From the NCBI GenBank assembly GCA_035485575.1, contig DATHNW010000025.1:105366-169365 (forward strand): a stretch of DNA of 64,000 nucleotides, in the 5' to 3' direction. This document shows, piece after piece, positions 1 through 8,749 of the stretch. The stretch's first letter is position 1. Each line of letters starts with the position of its first letter. Origin of the DNA: DASRHD01 sp035485575 (GTDB taxonomy: Bacteria > Verrucomicrobiota > Verrucomicrobiia > Opitutales > Opitutaceae). The translations under genes and the position numbers were made by a program. A model generated the notes under the pieces. That model saw only the letters and a program-made list of their open reading frames with translations, was not told the DNA's origin and searched no databases.

Positions 1-347
1 GGCACCGTGACCTCGAACGGGTTGGCGAAGGCCACGAGCAGAAACTCGCCCACCTGGCCGACGGGCATCACCAGGTTTTCCTTGCAGAACTCAAGCGGCA
101 GATGCTCGTAAGTGGTGTTGTTCACCCGATAATGGCTGACATTGAAGGGCGCGAGGCCAAGCGCGCGGCCCTTGGCAACCAGTATCTGGAAAGGCGAGAG
201 GTGGTAATCGTCCTGCAGCAGCTTGTCGAGGGTTTCGCCAGTCGGCTCGCCGGGCACGGCGGAGATGGCTGCGTGCTGTTCGGCCGTCAACAGCTCCATC
301 TCCTCGAGATGGTGGACGATCTGGGTCTGGATTTTTCCGAGCGGCAT
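1..347 (-). CDS. GspE/PilB-type secretion ATPase, N-terminal part (partial)
   Basis: The reading frame opens with ATG at 347-345 and runs off the window start, so only about 115 N-terminal residues are visible. They resemble the N-terminal (MshEN/T2SSE_N) domain of type II secretion and type IV pilus assembly ATPases: a segment around residues 83-110 reading LPLEFCKENLVMPVG followed by LLVAFANPFEV is typical, corresponding to the family pattern LP...C...PV...L.VA..NP. The catalytic Walker region would lie outside the window. It starts 4 bases after the stop of the preceding gene, so the two are probably co-transcribed. GspE versus PilB cannot be decided here. Confidence 0.75.
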   Translation of the reverse strand, partial: MPLGKIQTQIVHHLEEMELLTAEQHAAISAVPGEPTGETLDKLLQDDYHLSPFQILVAKGRALGLAPFNVSHYRVNNTTYEHLPLEFCKENLVMPVGQVGEFLLVAFANPFEVTV

Positions 348-351
348 GGGA

Positions 352-873
352 TCAGGTGGTGCCGACAGGCTGGGTGAGGCCGGCGAGCTGATTGCGCTCA
401 GCCTCGATTTTTTCGAGATGGTCCGCGATGACCTCGAGCGTGGTGCCATACCAGAGGATCCGGCCGCCAAGTTTCTTCTGCCAATGGGCACGCACGGCCG
501 GACTGAGATAATAGGCCGTGGCGACAAAGTGAAAATCCTCCTCGCGGTCGAAGGGCACCGTCCAGGTGGCCCAGCAATCGGCAAAGTCGATCGACTTCTT
601 TATGTCGTCGCCGATTTCGTAATTGCGCAGGTCGATCAGGCCGATGCCGTCGGTTTCCACGATATGCTGCAGCAGATCCTCCTCGCGCACGGTCTTCATC
701 TCATAGGCGATGATGGCGAGCACGCTGCACTTGCGGCGGTCGTTGGCCGCGATGGCCTCCAGCAAGCGTTCGTTGGCGTTTTCGAGGTCCTCGATTTTCA
801 CGAGGTTGTGCTCGACCAGCGAGGCGCCCAGCAGACGATTGGCGCGCATAAGCAGGGGGCGGTTTTCCGACAT
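352..873 (-). CDS. Protein with GspE/PilB N-terminal-like domain
   Basis: A 173-residue protein starting with ATG at 873-871. The first ~85 residues (LGASLVEHNLVKIEDLENA and then a segment reading TVREEDLLQHIVETDGIGLIDLRNYEI) have the two-repeat helical layout of the MshEN/T2SSE_N domain found at the N-terminus of secretion ATPases, but there is no ATPase domain. The C-terminal half is not recognised. It lies 33 bases after obgE and 4 bases before the partial secretion ATPase, which suggests that it works with that ATPase, perhaps as a regulatory or split N-terminal subunit. The function is inferred from this weak similarity and from context. Confidence 0.6.
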   Translation of the reverse strand: MSENRPLLMRANRLLGASLVEHNLVKIEDLENANERLLEAIAANDRRKCSVLAIIAYEMKTVREEDLLQHIVETDGIGLIDLRNYEIGDDIKKSIDFADCWATWTVPFDREEDFHFVATAYYLSPAVRAHWQKKLGGRILWYGTTLEVIADHLEKIEAERNQLAGLTQPVGTT

Positions 874-906
874 GGCGTAAAAATTTAACCAAAGACCGGC
901 GATTAG

Positions 907-1941
907 CTACTTTTTTTCGCTGCGGCGCAGCGCCTCGACGCGCTTTAGCAATTCCTTCTTGAGCTTGTCGAGTCCGCCGCCAGTGAGGCAAGAGATTTGC
1001 ACGAGGGGCACCTTCGGGTAGCGGCGCTTGAATTTCGCGAGGTGGTCACGCGCGGATTCGATATCAATTTTATTCGCCGCGACGATGCGCGGCTTGTCGA
1101 GCAGCGCCGGGTCGTAAAGCTTCAGCTCGCGCAGGAGGGTCGCGTAATCGTCGCGCGGGTCGCGGCCGTCGGTCCCGGCCAGGTCGATCAACAGCACGAG
1201 CAGTGCGCAGCGCTCGATATGGCGGAGAAAACGGTGCCCGAGGCCGCGGTTTTCGCTCGCGCCCTCGATCAGGCCGGGGATGTCGGCCAGCGTCAGCCGG
1301 CGCATGTGGCGCGGATCGTCCGTGTAATCGATGATCCCGATCTGCGGATGCAGTGTCGTGAAGGGATAGGCGGCGGTCTTCGGACGCGCCTTGGTGAACC
1401 GGCTCATGAGCGAGGACTTGCCGGCGTTGGGGAACCCGACCAGCCCGATGTCCGCGATGCTTTTCAACACGAGGCGGAATGTGCCGCGCGCGCCCTCCTG
1501 GCCGGGGTTGGCATTCTTCGGCGCGCGGTTGGTGGACGACTTGAAACGCGTGTTTCCCCACCCGCCATTGCCGCCCTTGCAAAGCACGAAGCGCTGTCCG
1601 TCCGCAATGATTTCCGTCACGGTCTCGCCGGTCTCATCGTTGATCACCACCGTGCCGAGCGGTATTTTCAGCAGGCATTCCTTGCCGTCCGCGCCATGCT
1701 CGTCCGAGCCCCGCCCATGCTCGCCGCGCTTGCCGCTCCAATGCGGCTTGTATTTGTAGTCGATGAGATTGTTCGTGTCGTCGTCGCCGATCAGCACGAC
1801 GTCGCCGCCGCGCCCGCCATCGCCGCCGTTGGGGCCGCCCCACGGCTCATATTTCTCGCGGCGAAACGAAACACACCCGCGCCCGCCGTCACCAGCCTGC
1901 GCCTTGATCTTGCATTCATCGACAAACATGGGAGCTACCAT
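907..1941 (-). CDS. obgE: GTPase Obg/CgtA
   Basis: Obg is a ribosome-associated GTPase that links 50S assembly to growth state. The glycine-rich Obg fold covers the first ~160 residues (AQAGDGGRGCVSFRREKYEP and further GG repeats). The G domain follows with G1 GFPNAGKSSL, G3 DIPGLIEGA and G4 NKID. Two starts are close: ATG at 1941 (MVAPMFVDE), which has an AGGG six bases upstream, and ATG at 1929 (MFVDE), which matches the usual family N-terminus but has no visible ribosome site. I give the first, at 344 residues. The frame stays open to 2112 but that extension has no Obg similarity. The gene follows ftsZ by 49 bases and is probably in the same transcript. Confidence 0.95.
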   Translation of the reverse strand: MVAPMFVDECKIKAQAGDGGRGCVSFRREKYEPWGGPNGGDGGRGGDVVLIGDDDTNNLIDYKYKPHWSGKRGEHGRGSDEHGADGKECLLKIPLGTVVINDETGETVTEIIADGQRFVLCKGGNGGWGNTRFKSSTNRAPKNANPGQEGARGTFRLVLKSIADIGLVGFPNAGKSSLMSRFTKARPKTAAYPFTTLHPQIGIIDYTDDPRHMRRLTLADIPGLIEGASENRGLGHRFLRHIERCALLVLLIDLAGTDGRDPRDDYATLLRELKLYDPALLDKPRIVAANKIDIESARDHLAKFKRRYPKVPLVQISCLTGGGLDKLKKELLKRVEALRRSEKK

Positions 1942-1990
1942 GCAGAACCCTGCGCCGTTGCCAAGAGCGCGCGGCGCGCCCTCCCCCGTC

Positions 1991-3265
1991 TCACAGCGCC
2001 AGCTTGATGCCCTTGCGCAGATAAGTCGGCACGTCGAGGTCCTGGCCTTCGAAGAGATTCCGGTCGGTTTTGTCGAAATGGCCGCGGCTCTCGACATCGC
2101 GGTCGAAGCCAAAATCCTCCTGGGCCACCGGCTTGGTGTGCACGGCGGGTTTTTCCGGAGCCTCGCCCGCCGCCAGACGCTCGAGGAGGATGGACGCCGT
2201 GAAAGGTTTTTCCTCGACGCGCGGTGCAGAAGCCTTGGTGCGAGGAACGGAGGGCGCCGCGCGGCGTGCGGCCAGACCGCGGCCGCCGAGATCGCTCGTG
2301 CCGAGCACGCAGACCTCGACGCGGTTTTGCAGACTCTCGTCGATGACCGCGCCCATGATGACGTGCGATTCCTTGCCGAATTGCTCGGTGATGGCCGTCA
2401 TCAGCTCATTGACCTTGGGCAGCGTGAGATCGGTGCCACCGGTGATGTTGACCAGCAGGCGGTCGGCCTTGCGGGAAAATTCCGGGGTGTGCAGGAGCGG
2501 GCAGAGTTTCAGGCTTTCGATGGCCTCGGCCACGGCGTTTTCGCCTTCGCCGGTGCCGAGCCCAAAGAGCGTCTTGCCGCCGCGCTGCTGGAACGCCTGA
2601 CGCAGCGTGGCAAAGTCGAGATTGATCAGACCGGTGCGGAAGAGCATCGACCAGATGGACTTGACTCCGCGGCCGATCCATTCGTCGGCGCGCGCGAAGG
2701 AATCGAGCACCGTTTCGTTTTCGGCGGACTCCTGCATGAGCACGTCGTTGGGCAGCGGGATGACGGCATCGCACACCCGGCGCAGCGCGGCCAGGCCTTC
2801 CTCGGCCTGCTTGAGGCGGCGTCCACCTTCAAAGCTGAACGGCATCGTGACAAACGCGATGACCAGCGCACCCTCCTCGGCGGCGATTTCCGCCACGATC
2901 GGCAGTGCGCCGCTGCCCGTGCCACCGCCCATGCCGGCAAGCAGGAACACCAAGTCACAATCGCGCACGACGACGGCGATTTTTTCACGGTCGGCTTCGG
3001 CCGCAAGCCGGCCAAGCTCGGGATCGCCGCCCGCGCCCAAGCCCCGCGTGACCGTGGTGCCGATCAGCACCTTGTCCTGGACGGGTGAACTGGAGAGAGC
3101 CTGGTAATCGGTGTTGATGACCGCCAGCTGGAGCCGGTCGAGGTTCTCCATCTTGAGCCGGTCCACGGCGTTGGCGCCGGCCCCGCCGACGCCCACGAGC
3201 TTGATCGCGATGCTGCGGTCGGTGAGGATTTCGGAAGTGAGCGGAAGTTCGTCGGGAGGCGTCAT
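1991..3265 (-). CDS. ftsZ: Cell division protein FtsZ
   Basis: The tubulin-like GTPase that polymerises into the Z ring at midcell; 424 residues. Visible signatures are the nucleotide-binding GVGGAGANAV near residues 25-33, NTDYQAL at 51-57, RGLGAGGDPELG at 74-85, the GTP loop GGGTGSG at 113-119, and a C-terminal FtsA-binding-type peptide DLDVPTYLRK close to the end. The synergy (T7) loop reads NLDFAT at 215-220. The last residue is Asp in most FtsZ proteins (Asp212 of E. coli, needed for GTP hydrolysis) but is Thr here (codon 2606-2608). The gene starts 3 bases after the ftsA stop. Identity is certain; how the altered loop behaves is not. Confidence 0.97.
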   Translation of the reverse strand: MTPPDELPLTSEILTDRSIAIKLVGVGGAGANAVDRLKMENLDRLQLAVINTDYQALSSSPVQDKVLIGTTVTRGLGAGGDPELGRLAAEADREKIAVVVRDCDLVFLLAGMGGGTGSGALPIVAEIAAEEGALVIAFVTMPFSFEGGRRLKQAEEGLAALRRVCDAVIPLPNDVLMQESAENETVLDSFARADEWIGRGVKSIWSMLFRTGLINLDFATLRQAFQQRGGKTLFGLGTGEGENAVAEAIESLKLCPLLHTPEFSRKADRLLVNITGGTDLTLPKVNELMTAITEQFGKESHVIMGAVIDESLQNRVEVCVLGTSDLGGRGLAARRAAPSVPRTKASAPRVEEKPFTASILLERLAAGEAPEKPAVHTKPVAQEDFGFDRDVESRGHFDKTDRNLFEGQDLDVPTYLRKGIKLAL

Positions 3266-3268
3266 AAG

Positions 3269-4474
3269 TCAGGCAGTGGCGAAAAATTTGCTGAAGAGGC
3301 CGGCCCGGCGGCGGGGCGCGCTGGCGCGTTCGGCCTGGGCGCTGAGGGTGAAATGCAACAGACCCAACGCGGTCGAATAGGCGGGATCGCGGAGATTTTC
3401 GCTGACCCACGCAGGGGCCTCGCCCAGGCGCGCGGGCACGCCGAAAACTTTCGCCGCCGCATCGGTGATGCCGGGCAGCTTGGCCGTGCCACCGGTGAGC
3501 ACCACGCCGGCCGGGATTTTCTCCGGGGCAAAGGACGGGCCGAGTTTCTTGCGGACAACCTCAAAAATTTCCCAGACACGGGCGGCGGTGATCTGCTCGA
3601 TGGTCTGGCGGGGAAACTCGCGGTCGCCGATGGAGTAATCGCCGATGAGCATGACTTTCTCCCTTTTGTCGCGCGCCTGCACAATGCCCTGGCCATGGCG
3701 AAGCTTGAGCGCCTCGGCGTGCCCCTGCTGGACGCGCAGGCCAAGGGCAAGGTCGTTGGTCAGATGGCCGCCGCCGACAGTGACGACGCCGGTCTTGTGG
3801 GCGCAACCGTCGCGGTAGAGTGCAAAATCCGTCGTGCCACCGCCGATATCGATGGCCAGCACGCCATTGTGCCGCTCCTCCGCGGTGGTAATGAGCGCGC
3901 CGGACGCTAGGCTGGAAAGAATGAGCTTGGTCACGCGGACGTTGAATCCGTTGATCACATGCGTGTTGTCGGCGACCTTGCTTTCAAGGCCGTGCACGGT
4001 CCAGTAGCTCACGTCAAGCCGGCGGCCGACGAGGTGCTCGGGATCCGGCACGAGCCGTCCGTCGAGACGGAACGGCCGGCGAATGTGGTGCACGACAATG
4101 CGGCCTTCGGGCAGCTCCTTGGCCATTGCAAGCCGGCAGACCGTATCGATGTCCATCGCGCCGACGGTGTTGTCGGCGGCGGATACGTTGACCGAGGCCT
4201 CGTTTTCGAAGCCTTCGAGATGCCCGCCGGTCTGCGCAAGGTAAACTTCGTCAACCCGCGTGCCTCCGCTCTGCTCGGCGGAAAGGAGGGCGCTGTGGGT
4301 GGCCTCGCTCGCCGTTTTGTAGTCCATGACAGCGCCCTTGATGACGCCGCGCGTGGGGGCCTCGCCCACCCCGATAATGTTGAGCTCGCGGCCGCGGGTG
4401 AGTTCGCCCACGAGAACGGTGACTTTGGTGGTGCCGATCTCAACGGCGCCGATGATCTTGGTGCTAGAAATCAC
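3269..4474 (-). CDS. ftsA: Cell division protein FtsA
   Basis: An actin-like ATPase that tethers FtsZ filaments to the cytoplasmic membrane; 401 residues, typical for the family. It opens with IIGAVEIGTTKVTVLVGEL (phosphate-1 loop) and contains AIDIGGGTTDFALY near residues 208-221 (phosphate-2 loop) and VVLTGGTAKLPGI near 344-356 (adenosine motif). The C-terminus, RRRAGLFSKFFATA, could be the membrane-targeting amphipathic helix. The start codon is GTG at 4474-4472, which overlaps the end of ftsQ by 11 bases. No clear ribosome-binding site is visible, so expression may rely on translational coupling to ftsQ. It stands directly before ftsZ, the canonical order. Confidence 0.95.
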   Translation of the reverse strand: MISSTKIIGAVEIGTTKVTVLVGELTRGRELNIIGVGEAPTRGVIKGAVMDYKTASEATHSALLSAEQSGGTRVDEVYLAQTGGHLEGFENEASVNVSAADNTVGAMDIDTVCRLAMAKELPEGRIVVHHIRRPFRLDGRLVPDPEHLVGRRLDVSYWTVHGLESKVADNTHVINGFNVRVTKLILSSLASGALITTAEERHNGVLAIDIGGGTTDFALYRDGCAHKTGVVTVGGGHLTNDLALGLRVQQGHAEALKLRHGQGIVQARDKREKVMLIGDYSIGDREFPRQTIEQITAARVWEIFEVVRKKLGPSFAPEKIPAGVVLTGGTAKLPGITDAAAKVFGVPARLGEAPAWVSENLRDPAYSTALGLLHFTLSAQAERASAPRRRAGLFSKFFATA

Positions 4475-5468
4475 GTTGGATAAGATGTTTTAAGTTCGGA
4501 AAAAGGGACGGTGCATTGTTCGGCACCAAGGGCGTGACGCGCGCAGACGGATCGCCGGCATTTTCCGAGCGGGCGCGGGTGTCGAGAGCGACGGGCACCT
4601 GCAGGCCGTTGGCGAGATTGACTGACTTGAGCGCCTTGTCCGGCTGCATGCGTGCGAGGTCAAGCACGTAGTCGAGGCGCGCCAGCTGGCGGAAAAAATC
4701 GTCGCGCGTGCTGAAAGTAATTTCCGGAATGTCCTTTGAGTGCACCACGATCTCGCCGTCCGAGGCGAGCCGTGCGAGCGACACGACGGTAAAGGTGCGA
4801 TAAAGGTGCTCGGCCTGGTTATGCGCGGTGGCCAGCAGGTCCGCCACGGTTTCCATGCCGTCAACCGGGGCAAAACCGCGGCCGGCGCGCATGAGCTTCA
4901 CCCCGTCGAGCCACGGCAGCGTGGACAGCAGCGCCGGGGCATAGCCTTCACCGTCGTAAACGACGCCGTCGCGCGCAACAAGCAGCGCATGCGGGGGAGT
5001 GTCGCCGATTTGCGCCATGACCCGGGCCACGGGCGCGCGCTCCTGCAGACTGACCCCAAGCGTGGTGGGGAAATTGCGCGTGAGCACAGCAGCGCTCACC
5101 TGACCGCTGGCGAGCAACCGGGCGCGCAGCGCATAAAGATCAAGCGCCATGAGATCCGCATTTTTTGCCAGCGCAAGAGTGCGCACCGTCCAAGCCTGAT
5201 CGAGCACGCCGTCGGTCGAGAGCGCGACGTCCCGGACCGACATCTCCGACTTCGCCGCGTTTTCCCTCAGCTGGTTGCTGTCGATCACACTGGAAATTTC
5301 CATCGCGCCCCACACGACCGCAGCCAGCACCAGGACGATGCCGCCGGCCTTGAGCATGACGGCCTGCCGGCGCCGGCGGCCAGTCTTCGACATCGCGCGC
5401 TGGTTCACGCTCTGGCTGATATCCTGCCAGGTGCGGGCGGGCCGGGAAATGGTCGCGGTTTTGCTCAT
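4464..5468 (-). CDS. ftsQ: Cell division protein FtsQ/DivIB
   Basis: A divisome subunit with one membrane span that links cytoplasmic and periplasmic division proteins. The chosen start is ATG at 5468, which overlaps the ddl stop as ATGA, giving 334 residues. The first ~35 residues are cytoplasmic and basic (SKTGRRRRQA), a hydrophobic helix follows (GGIVLVLAAVVWGAMEI), then a POTRA-like and FtsQ periplasmic region containing NFPTTLGVSLQERAPVARV. The sequence is divergent, as is normal for this family, and the position between ddl and ftsA is the strongest evidence. The open frame extends to 5888 but that part lies entirely inside ddl. Confidence 0.88.
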   Translation of the reverse strand: MSKTATISRPARTWQDISQSVNQRAMSKTGRRRRQAVMLKAGGIVLVLAAVVWGAMEISSVIDSNQLRENAAKSEMSVRDVALSTDGVLDQAWTVRTLALAKNADLMALDLYALRARLLASGQVSAAVLTRNFPTTLGVSLQERAPVARVMAQIGDTPPHALLVARDGVVYDGEGYAPALLSTLPWLDGVKLMRAGRGFAPVDGMETVADLLATAHNQAEHLYRTFTVVSLARLASDGEIVVHSKDIPEITFSTRDDFFRQLARLDYVLDLARMQPDKALKSVNLANGLQVPVALDTRARSENAGDPSARVTPLVPNNAPSLFPNLKHLIQRDF

Positions 5469-6397
5469 GCGGAAACGCGAGCCACCGCAAAACGCTGCAC
5501 CGCGGGCGTGACCAACTCCCGAACCAATCCCGTGAAATCCAATCCCGCGCTGCGTGCGCTCATCGGCAGCAGGCTGGTCTCCTTCATGCCAGGGAGCGTG
5601 TTGATTTCGAGCAAAAACCATTCGCTTTTTTCCGAAAGCATGAAGTCGATGCGCGCATAATCCCGACAACCGCACGCGGCAAAAGCCGTCTCGGCCGCCG
5701 AGCGCACGGCCTCCGTCAGGGCATCCGGCAGCGGCGCCGGGCAGAGATACTCGGTCAGGCCCTTGGTGTATTTCGAAGCATAATCGTAACGCCCTGACTT
5801 CGGCCGGATTTCCACGATTCCCATGGCGCGGCCGCCGAGGACGCCGACGGACAACTCGCGGCCAAAGATGCGGCGCTCGGCCAGCCATTGCCCGGCGGAA
5901 ATCTTTTCAAGCGCCGCGGCCAACTCCGCCGGGCCGGAAACGATCTTCAGGCCGACGCTGCTGCCCTCATCATTGGGCTTAAGCACGATTTCGGAGCCGA
6001 GTTCCGCCACCAATGCCGCAGCCGCGGGCTTGCGCGTGGCGTCAAAGACCACCCCGGGCACGATGTTTACGCCCTGCGCGGCGACCCGCTGCTTCGTGGC
6101 GGTCTTGTCCATACACAGCGCGCTCGCGGCAGCATCACAGCCGGCATAGCCCGCTTCCACGGCGTCCAGCAGGCGTTGCATGCCGCCGTCCTCGCCAAAC
6201 TTGCCATGCAAGGTGGAAAACACCACGTGCCGCGCAGGATCAAGTTCGCTGGGCAGCGCGTCGGCGTCGATTTGAAACAGCCGCGTCGGAAACGACCGCG
6301 TGAGCGCCTGCGCGCAGGCCGCGCCGGAGCCGAGCGAGACCTCACGCTCGGCGGACGTGCCACCGGCGAAGACGGCGATGACCGGCAACTCACTCAC
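5465..6397 (-). CDS. ddl: D-alanine--D-alanine ligase
   Basis: An ATP-grasp enzyme that joins two D-alanines for the peptidoglycan stem peptide; 310 residues. It starts AVFAGGTSAEREVSLGSG, and carries LKPNDEGSSVGL in the ATP-grasp region and EINTLPGMKETSLLP near the C-terminus, all Ddl signatures. I choose GTG at 6397 rather than the in-frame ATG at 6412. A strong GGGAGG at 6410-6405 lies seven bases ahead of the GTG, and the GTG overlaps the murB stop as GTGA. The ATG would itself contain the ribosome-binding site. The gene sits between murC-murB and ftsQ in the dcw train. Confidence 0.95.
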   Translation of the reverse strand: MSELPVIAVFAGGTSAEREVSLGSGAACAQALTRSFPTRLFQIDADALPSELDPARHVVFSTLHGKFGEDGGMQRLLDAVEAGYAGCDAAASALCMDKTATKQRVAAQGVNIVPGVVFDATRKPAAAALVAELGSEIVLKPNDEGSSVGLKIVSGPAELAAALEKISAGQWLAERRIFGRELSVGVLGGRAMGIVEIRPKSGRYDYASKYTKGLTEYLCPAPLPDALTEAVRSAAETAFAACGCRDYARIDFMLSEKSEWFLLEINTLPGMKETSLLPMSARSAGLDFTGLVRELVTPAVQRFAVARVSA

Positions 6398-8745
6398 AGG
6401 ACTTCCTCCCATTTTTTCCCGTAAAGCAGCACTTCCGGCTCGAGTTCGATCCCGCGCGTCTCGCGCACGCGGGCGCGCACGCGGCGCATGAGCGCGATGA
6501 CGTCCGCGCTCGTGGCATGACCGCGGTTGACGATGAAATTGGCGTGCACCGGGGAGACCTCCGCGTCGCCGACCCGTTCGCCCTTCAAGCCAGCCTCGTC
6601 AATGAGGCGGCCGGCGGAACTGTCCGGCGGATTTTTAAAAATGCAGCCCGCGCTCGGTTCGCGCGGCTGGGTCTCGTGGCGCTTTCGCCGGTAAACATCA
6701 ATCTGGCGGTTGACCGCCTCGGCATCCGCCTGCGCCGCCGGCCGCAGCAGCGCGCCGAGCGCAATGGCATCGAACAACTCGGCGCAGTGGCGGTAGGCCA
6801 CGTGCATGTCCGCCTTGCGCAGGATTTTCACGTCGCCCGCGGGCGTCATGATTTCCACCTCCTCCACCACGTCAAACATCCAGCCGCCCATCGCGCCCGC
6901 GTTCATGCGCAGCGCGCCGCCGACCGAACCTGGGATGCCCTCGAGAAACTCAAAGCCTGCGAGGCCGGCCTTGCCGGCCAGGCCGCAGAGATTCTTCAGG
7001 CGCAGGCCGGCACCCGTCCATACCCGCCCGTCGGGCCGCGGCTCGAAACGCTGCCAGTTCTCATGCGCGAGTGCGATGACAAGGCCGTCGACCCCTTCGT
7101 CCAGCACAATAAGATTGGAGCCGCGCCCGAGCAAAAAAACCTCCACGCCACGGGCCTGCGCCTCGCGCAGCAAAACTTGCAGGTCACCGGTGGTCGCCGG
7201 CTCGGCATACACGCGCGCCGCACCGCCGACGCGCATGGTCGTTTTGGACGCGAGCGATTCCTCGCGCACCAGCCGGCTGCCCGCCGAGAGCTGCGGCCGC
7301 AGCGCGGCGGCGAAGTCGTCCCAGATTTTTGCCTTCATTTCATCCGCACGGCGCAGCTCAAGCCACGCACGCGCCTTTTGATCAATGTCACCCGCACCCA
7401 CAAAGGCCACCAGATCGCCCGGCTGCAACCCGCGGCTGAGCGCACGAAAAAGCGCTCCATCGTCGCCCGGCAGATAATCCACACGCAGCGCCGCGGAATT
7501 TTTTTTCAATTCGACGTAGATGTCGGCCGTGGTGCCGCCCGCGATGGGTGCCTCGCCGGCGGGATAAACATCGACCAGATGCACGCAGTCGGCCAGCGCC
7601 AGCGCGGCGGCGAACTCGGTCTTGAACTGCGCCGTCCGGCTGAAGCGATGCGGCTGGAACACGACGACCAGCCGGCCGCGTTCACCCTCACGGCGACGCA
7701 AACTCGCCAGCAACGCACGAATTTCCGCCGGATGATGCGCGTAATCTTCCAGCACGGTCAGGCCGGGGGTCATGTGCAGCACACTCTGGCGACGGCATAC
7801 CCCGGCATAATCGGCGAGCAGGCGCGGCGCGAGTTCCGCGCCAATCAGCTGGGCAGCCGCGAGCGCAGCCGCGGCGTTGACGGCATTGAATTCGCCGCGC
7901 GCCCGCACGCTGGCTTCGTTCGACAGAAATCGTCCGCCCAGGCGGAGACGCAGGTGCGTGTCGGTTTCGCCCGCGATCTCGCACGAAAAATCCCCGCTGC
8001 GACCGAAAGTAAAAAACCGGGGCTGCGCTCCACCTGGCTGCATCCCCGCGACCAGACGCTGCGACAGCGGACAGACGTCGGAGGTAAGCACGGCGGATTT
8101 CGTCCGGGCAAAAAGCGCGGCAAAGGCCGCGGCAAAGTCATCCAGGCGGCGATAATGGTCCGGGTGATCCCAATCCAGGTTCGTCGCGATGGTGATTTCA
8201 GGCGCAAAAGCATCAATGGTGCCGTCGCTTTCGTCGATCTCGGCCACGACCCAGTCATTCGAGCCGGCGCGCGCCGGCGGGGCCGCATCATCGACAAAAA
8301 GGCCGCCAAGGATCCAGCCGGCCGGAAAATTCGCGCGGCGCAATGCGGTGATGAGCAGCGCGGTCGTCGTGGTCTTGCCGTGCGCACCGCAGACGGCGAC
8401 CAGTTTCCGGCCGCGCAGCACCTCGGCCAGCAGTTCGCCCCGGCGTACGAGCGGCAGGCCGCGCGCAACCGCGGCGGCTCGGGCCGGATGCGACGGCGCG
8501 ATGGCGGATGAGAAAGCCACCAGTTCGCAACCGGCCGGCAGGCCGCCGGTTGCGGTGACCGTCACGCGTTCACGCGCGAGCAGGACGCGCATCGGCTCGG
8601 TGAGCGCGTCGTCCTCGCCGCTGACGCTGAAGCCGAGCTGCGCGAGATAAATGGCCAGCGGGCCGACACCCATCCCGCCCACGCCGACGCAGTGGATGCC
8701 GCGCACAGCACGCGAAAAAAGCAGGGGCGGCGCGGCGGGTCTCAT
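6394..8745 (-). CDS. murC/murB: Bifunctional MurC-MurB: UDP-MurNAc--L-Ala ligase fused to UDP-MurNAc dehydrogenase
   Basis: One frame of 783 residues covers two enzymes. Residues ~1-470 are MurC, which adds L-alanine to UDP-MurNAc: IHCVGVGGMGVGPLA dinucleotide-like start, ATP loop GAHGKTTTTAL, and the ligase C-terminal domain with DYAHHPAEI and FQPHRFSRT. Residues ~480-783 are MurB, the FAD enzyme that makes UDP-MurNAc: LGRGSNLIV, GIPGSVGGALRMNAGAMG, and CIFKNP with Cys in place of the frequent Ser proton donor, a replacement seen in some MurB lineages. MurB makes the MurC substrate, so the fusion joins consecutive steps. The start ATG at 8745 lies 4 bases after murG. The frame is open to 8862 inside murG. 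Confidence 0.95.
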   Translation of the reverse strand: MRPAAPPLLFSRAVRGIHCVGVGGMGVGPLAIYLAQLGFSVSGEDDALTEPMRVLLARERVTVTATGGLPAGCELVAFSSAIAPSHPARAAAVARGLPLVRRGELLAEVLRGRKLVAVCGAHGKTTTTALLITALRRANFPAGWILGGLFVDDAAPPARAGSNDWVVAEIDESDGTIDAFAPEITIATNLDWDHPDHYRRLDDFAAAFAALFARTKSAVLTSDVCPLSQRLVAGMQPGGAQPRFFTFGRSGDFSCEIAGETDTHLRLRLGGRFLSNEASVRARGEFNAVNAAAALAAAQLIGAELAPRLLADYAGVCRRQSVLHMTPGLTVLEDYAHHPAEIRALLASLRRREGERGRLVVVFQPHRFSRTAQFKTEFAAALALADCVHLVDVYPAGEAPIAGGTTADIYVELKKNSAALRVDYLPGDDGALFRALSRGLQPGDLVAFVGAGDIDQKARAWLELRRADEMKAKIWDDFAAALRPQLSAGSRLVREESLASKTTMRVGGAARVYAEPATTGDLQVLLREAQARGVEVFLLGRGSNLIVLDEGVDGLVIALAHENWQRFEPRPDGRVWTGAGLRLKNLCGLAGKAGLAGFEFLEGIPGSVGGALRMNAGAMGGWMFDVVEEVEIMTPAGDVKILRKADMHVAYRHCAELFDAIALGALLRPAAQADAEAVNRQIDVYRRKRHETQPREPSAGCIFKNPPDSSAGRLIDEAGLKGERVGDAEVSPVHANFIVNRGHATSADVIALMRRVRARVRETRGIELEPEVLLYGKKWEEVL

Positions 8746-8749
8746 TTCG

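Noticed and set aside
1942..2112. In-frame upstream extension of obgE
   Set aside because: The added residues overlap the ftsZ end and have no Obg similarity; the family N-terminus fits a start at 1929 or 1941.
6517..8511. Long open frame (664 codons) on the plus strand opposite murC-murB
   Set aside because: It lies fully antisense to a clearly identified enzyme pair and its residues have no domain; GC-rich DNA commonly gives such antisense frames.
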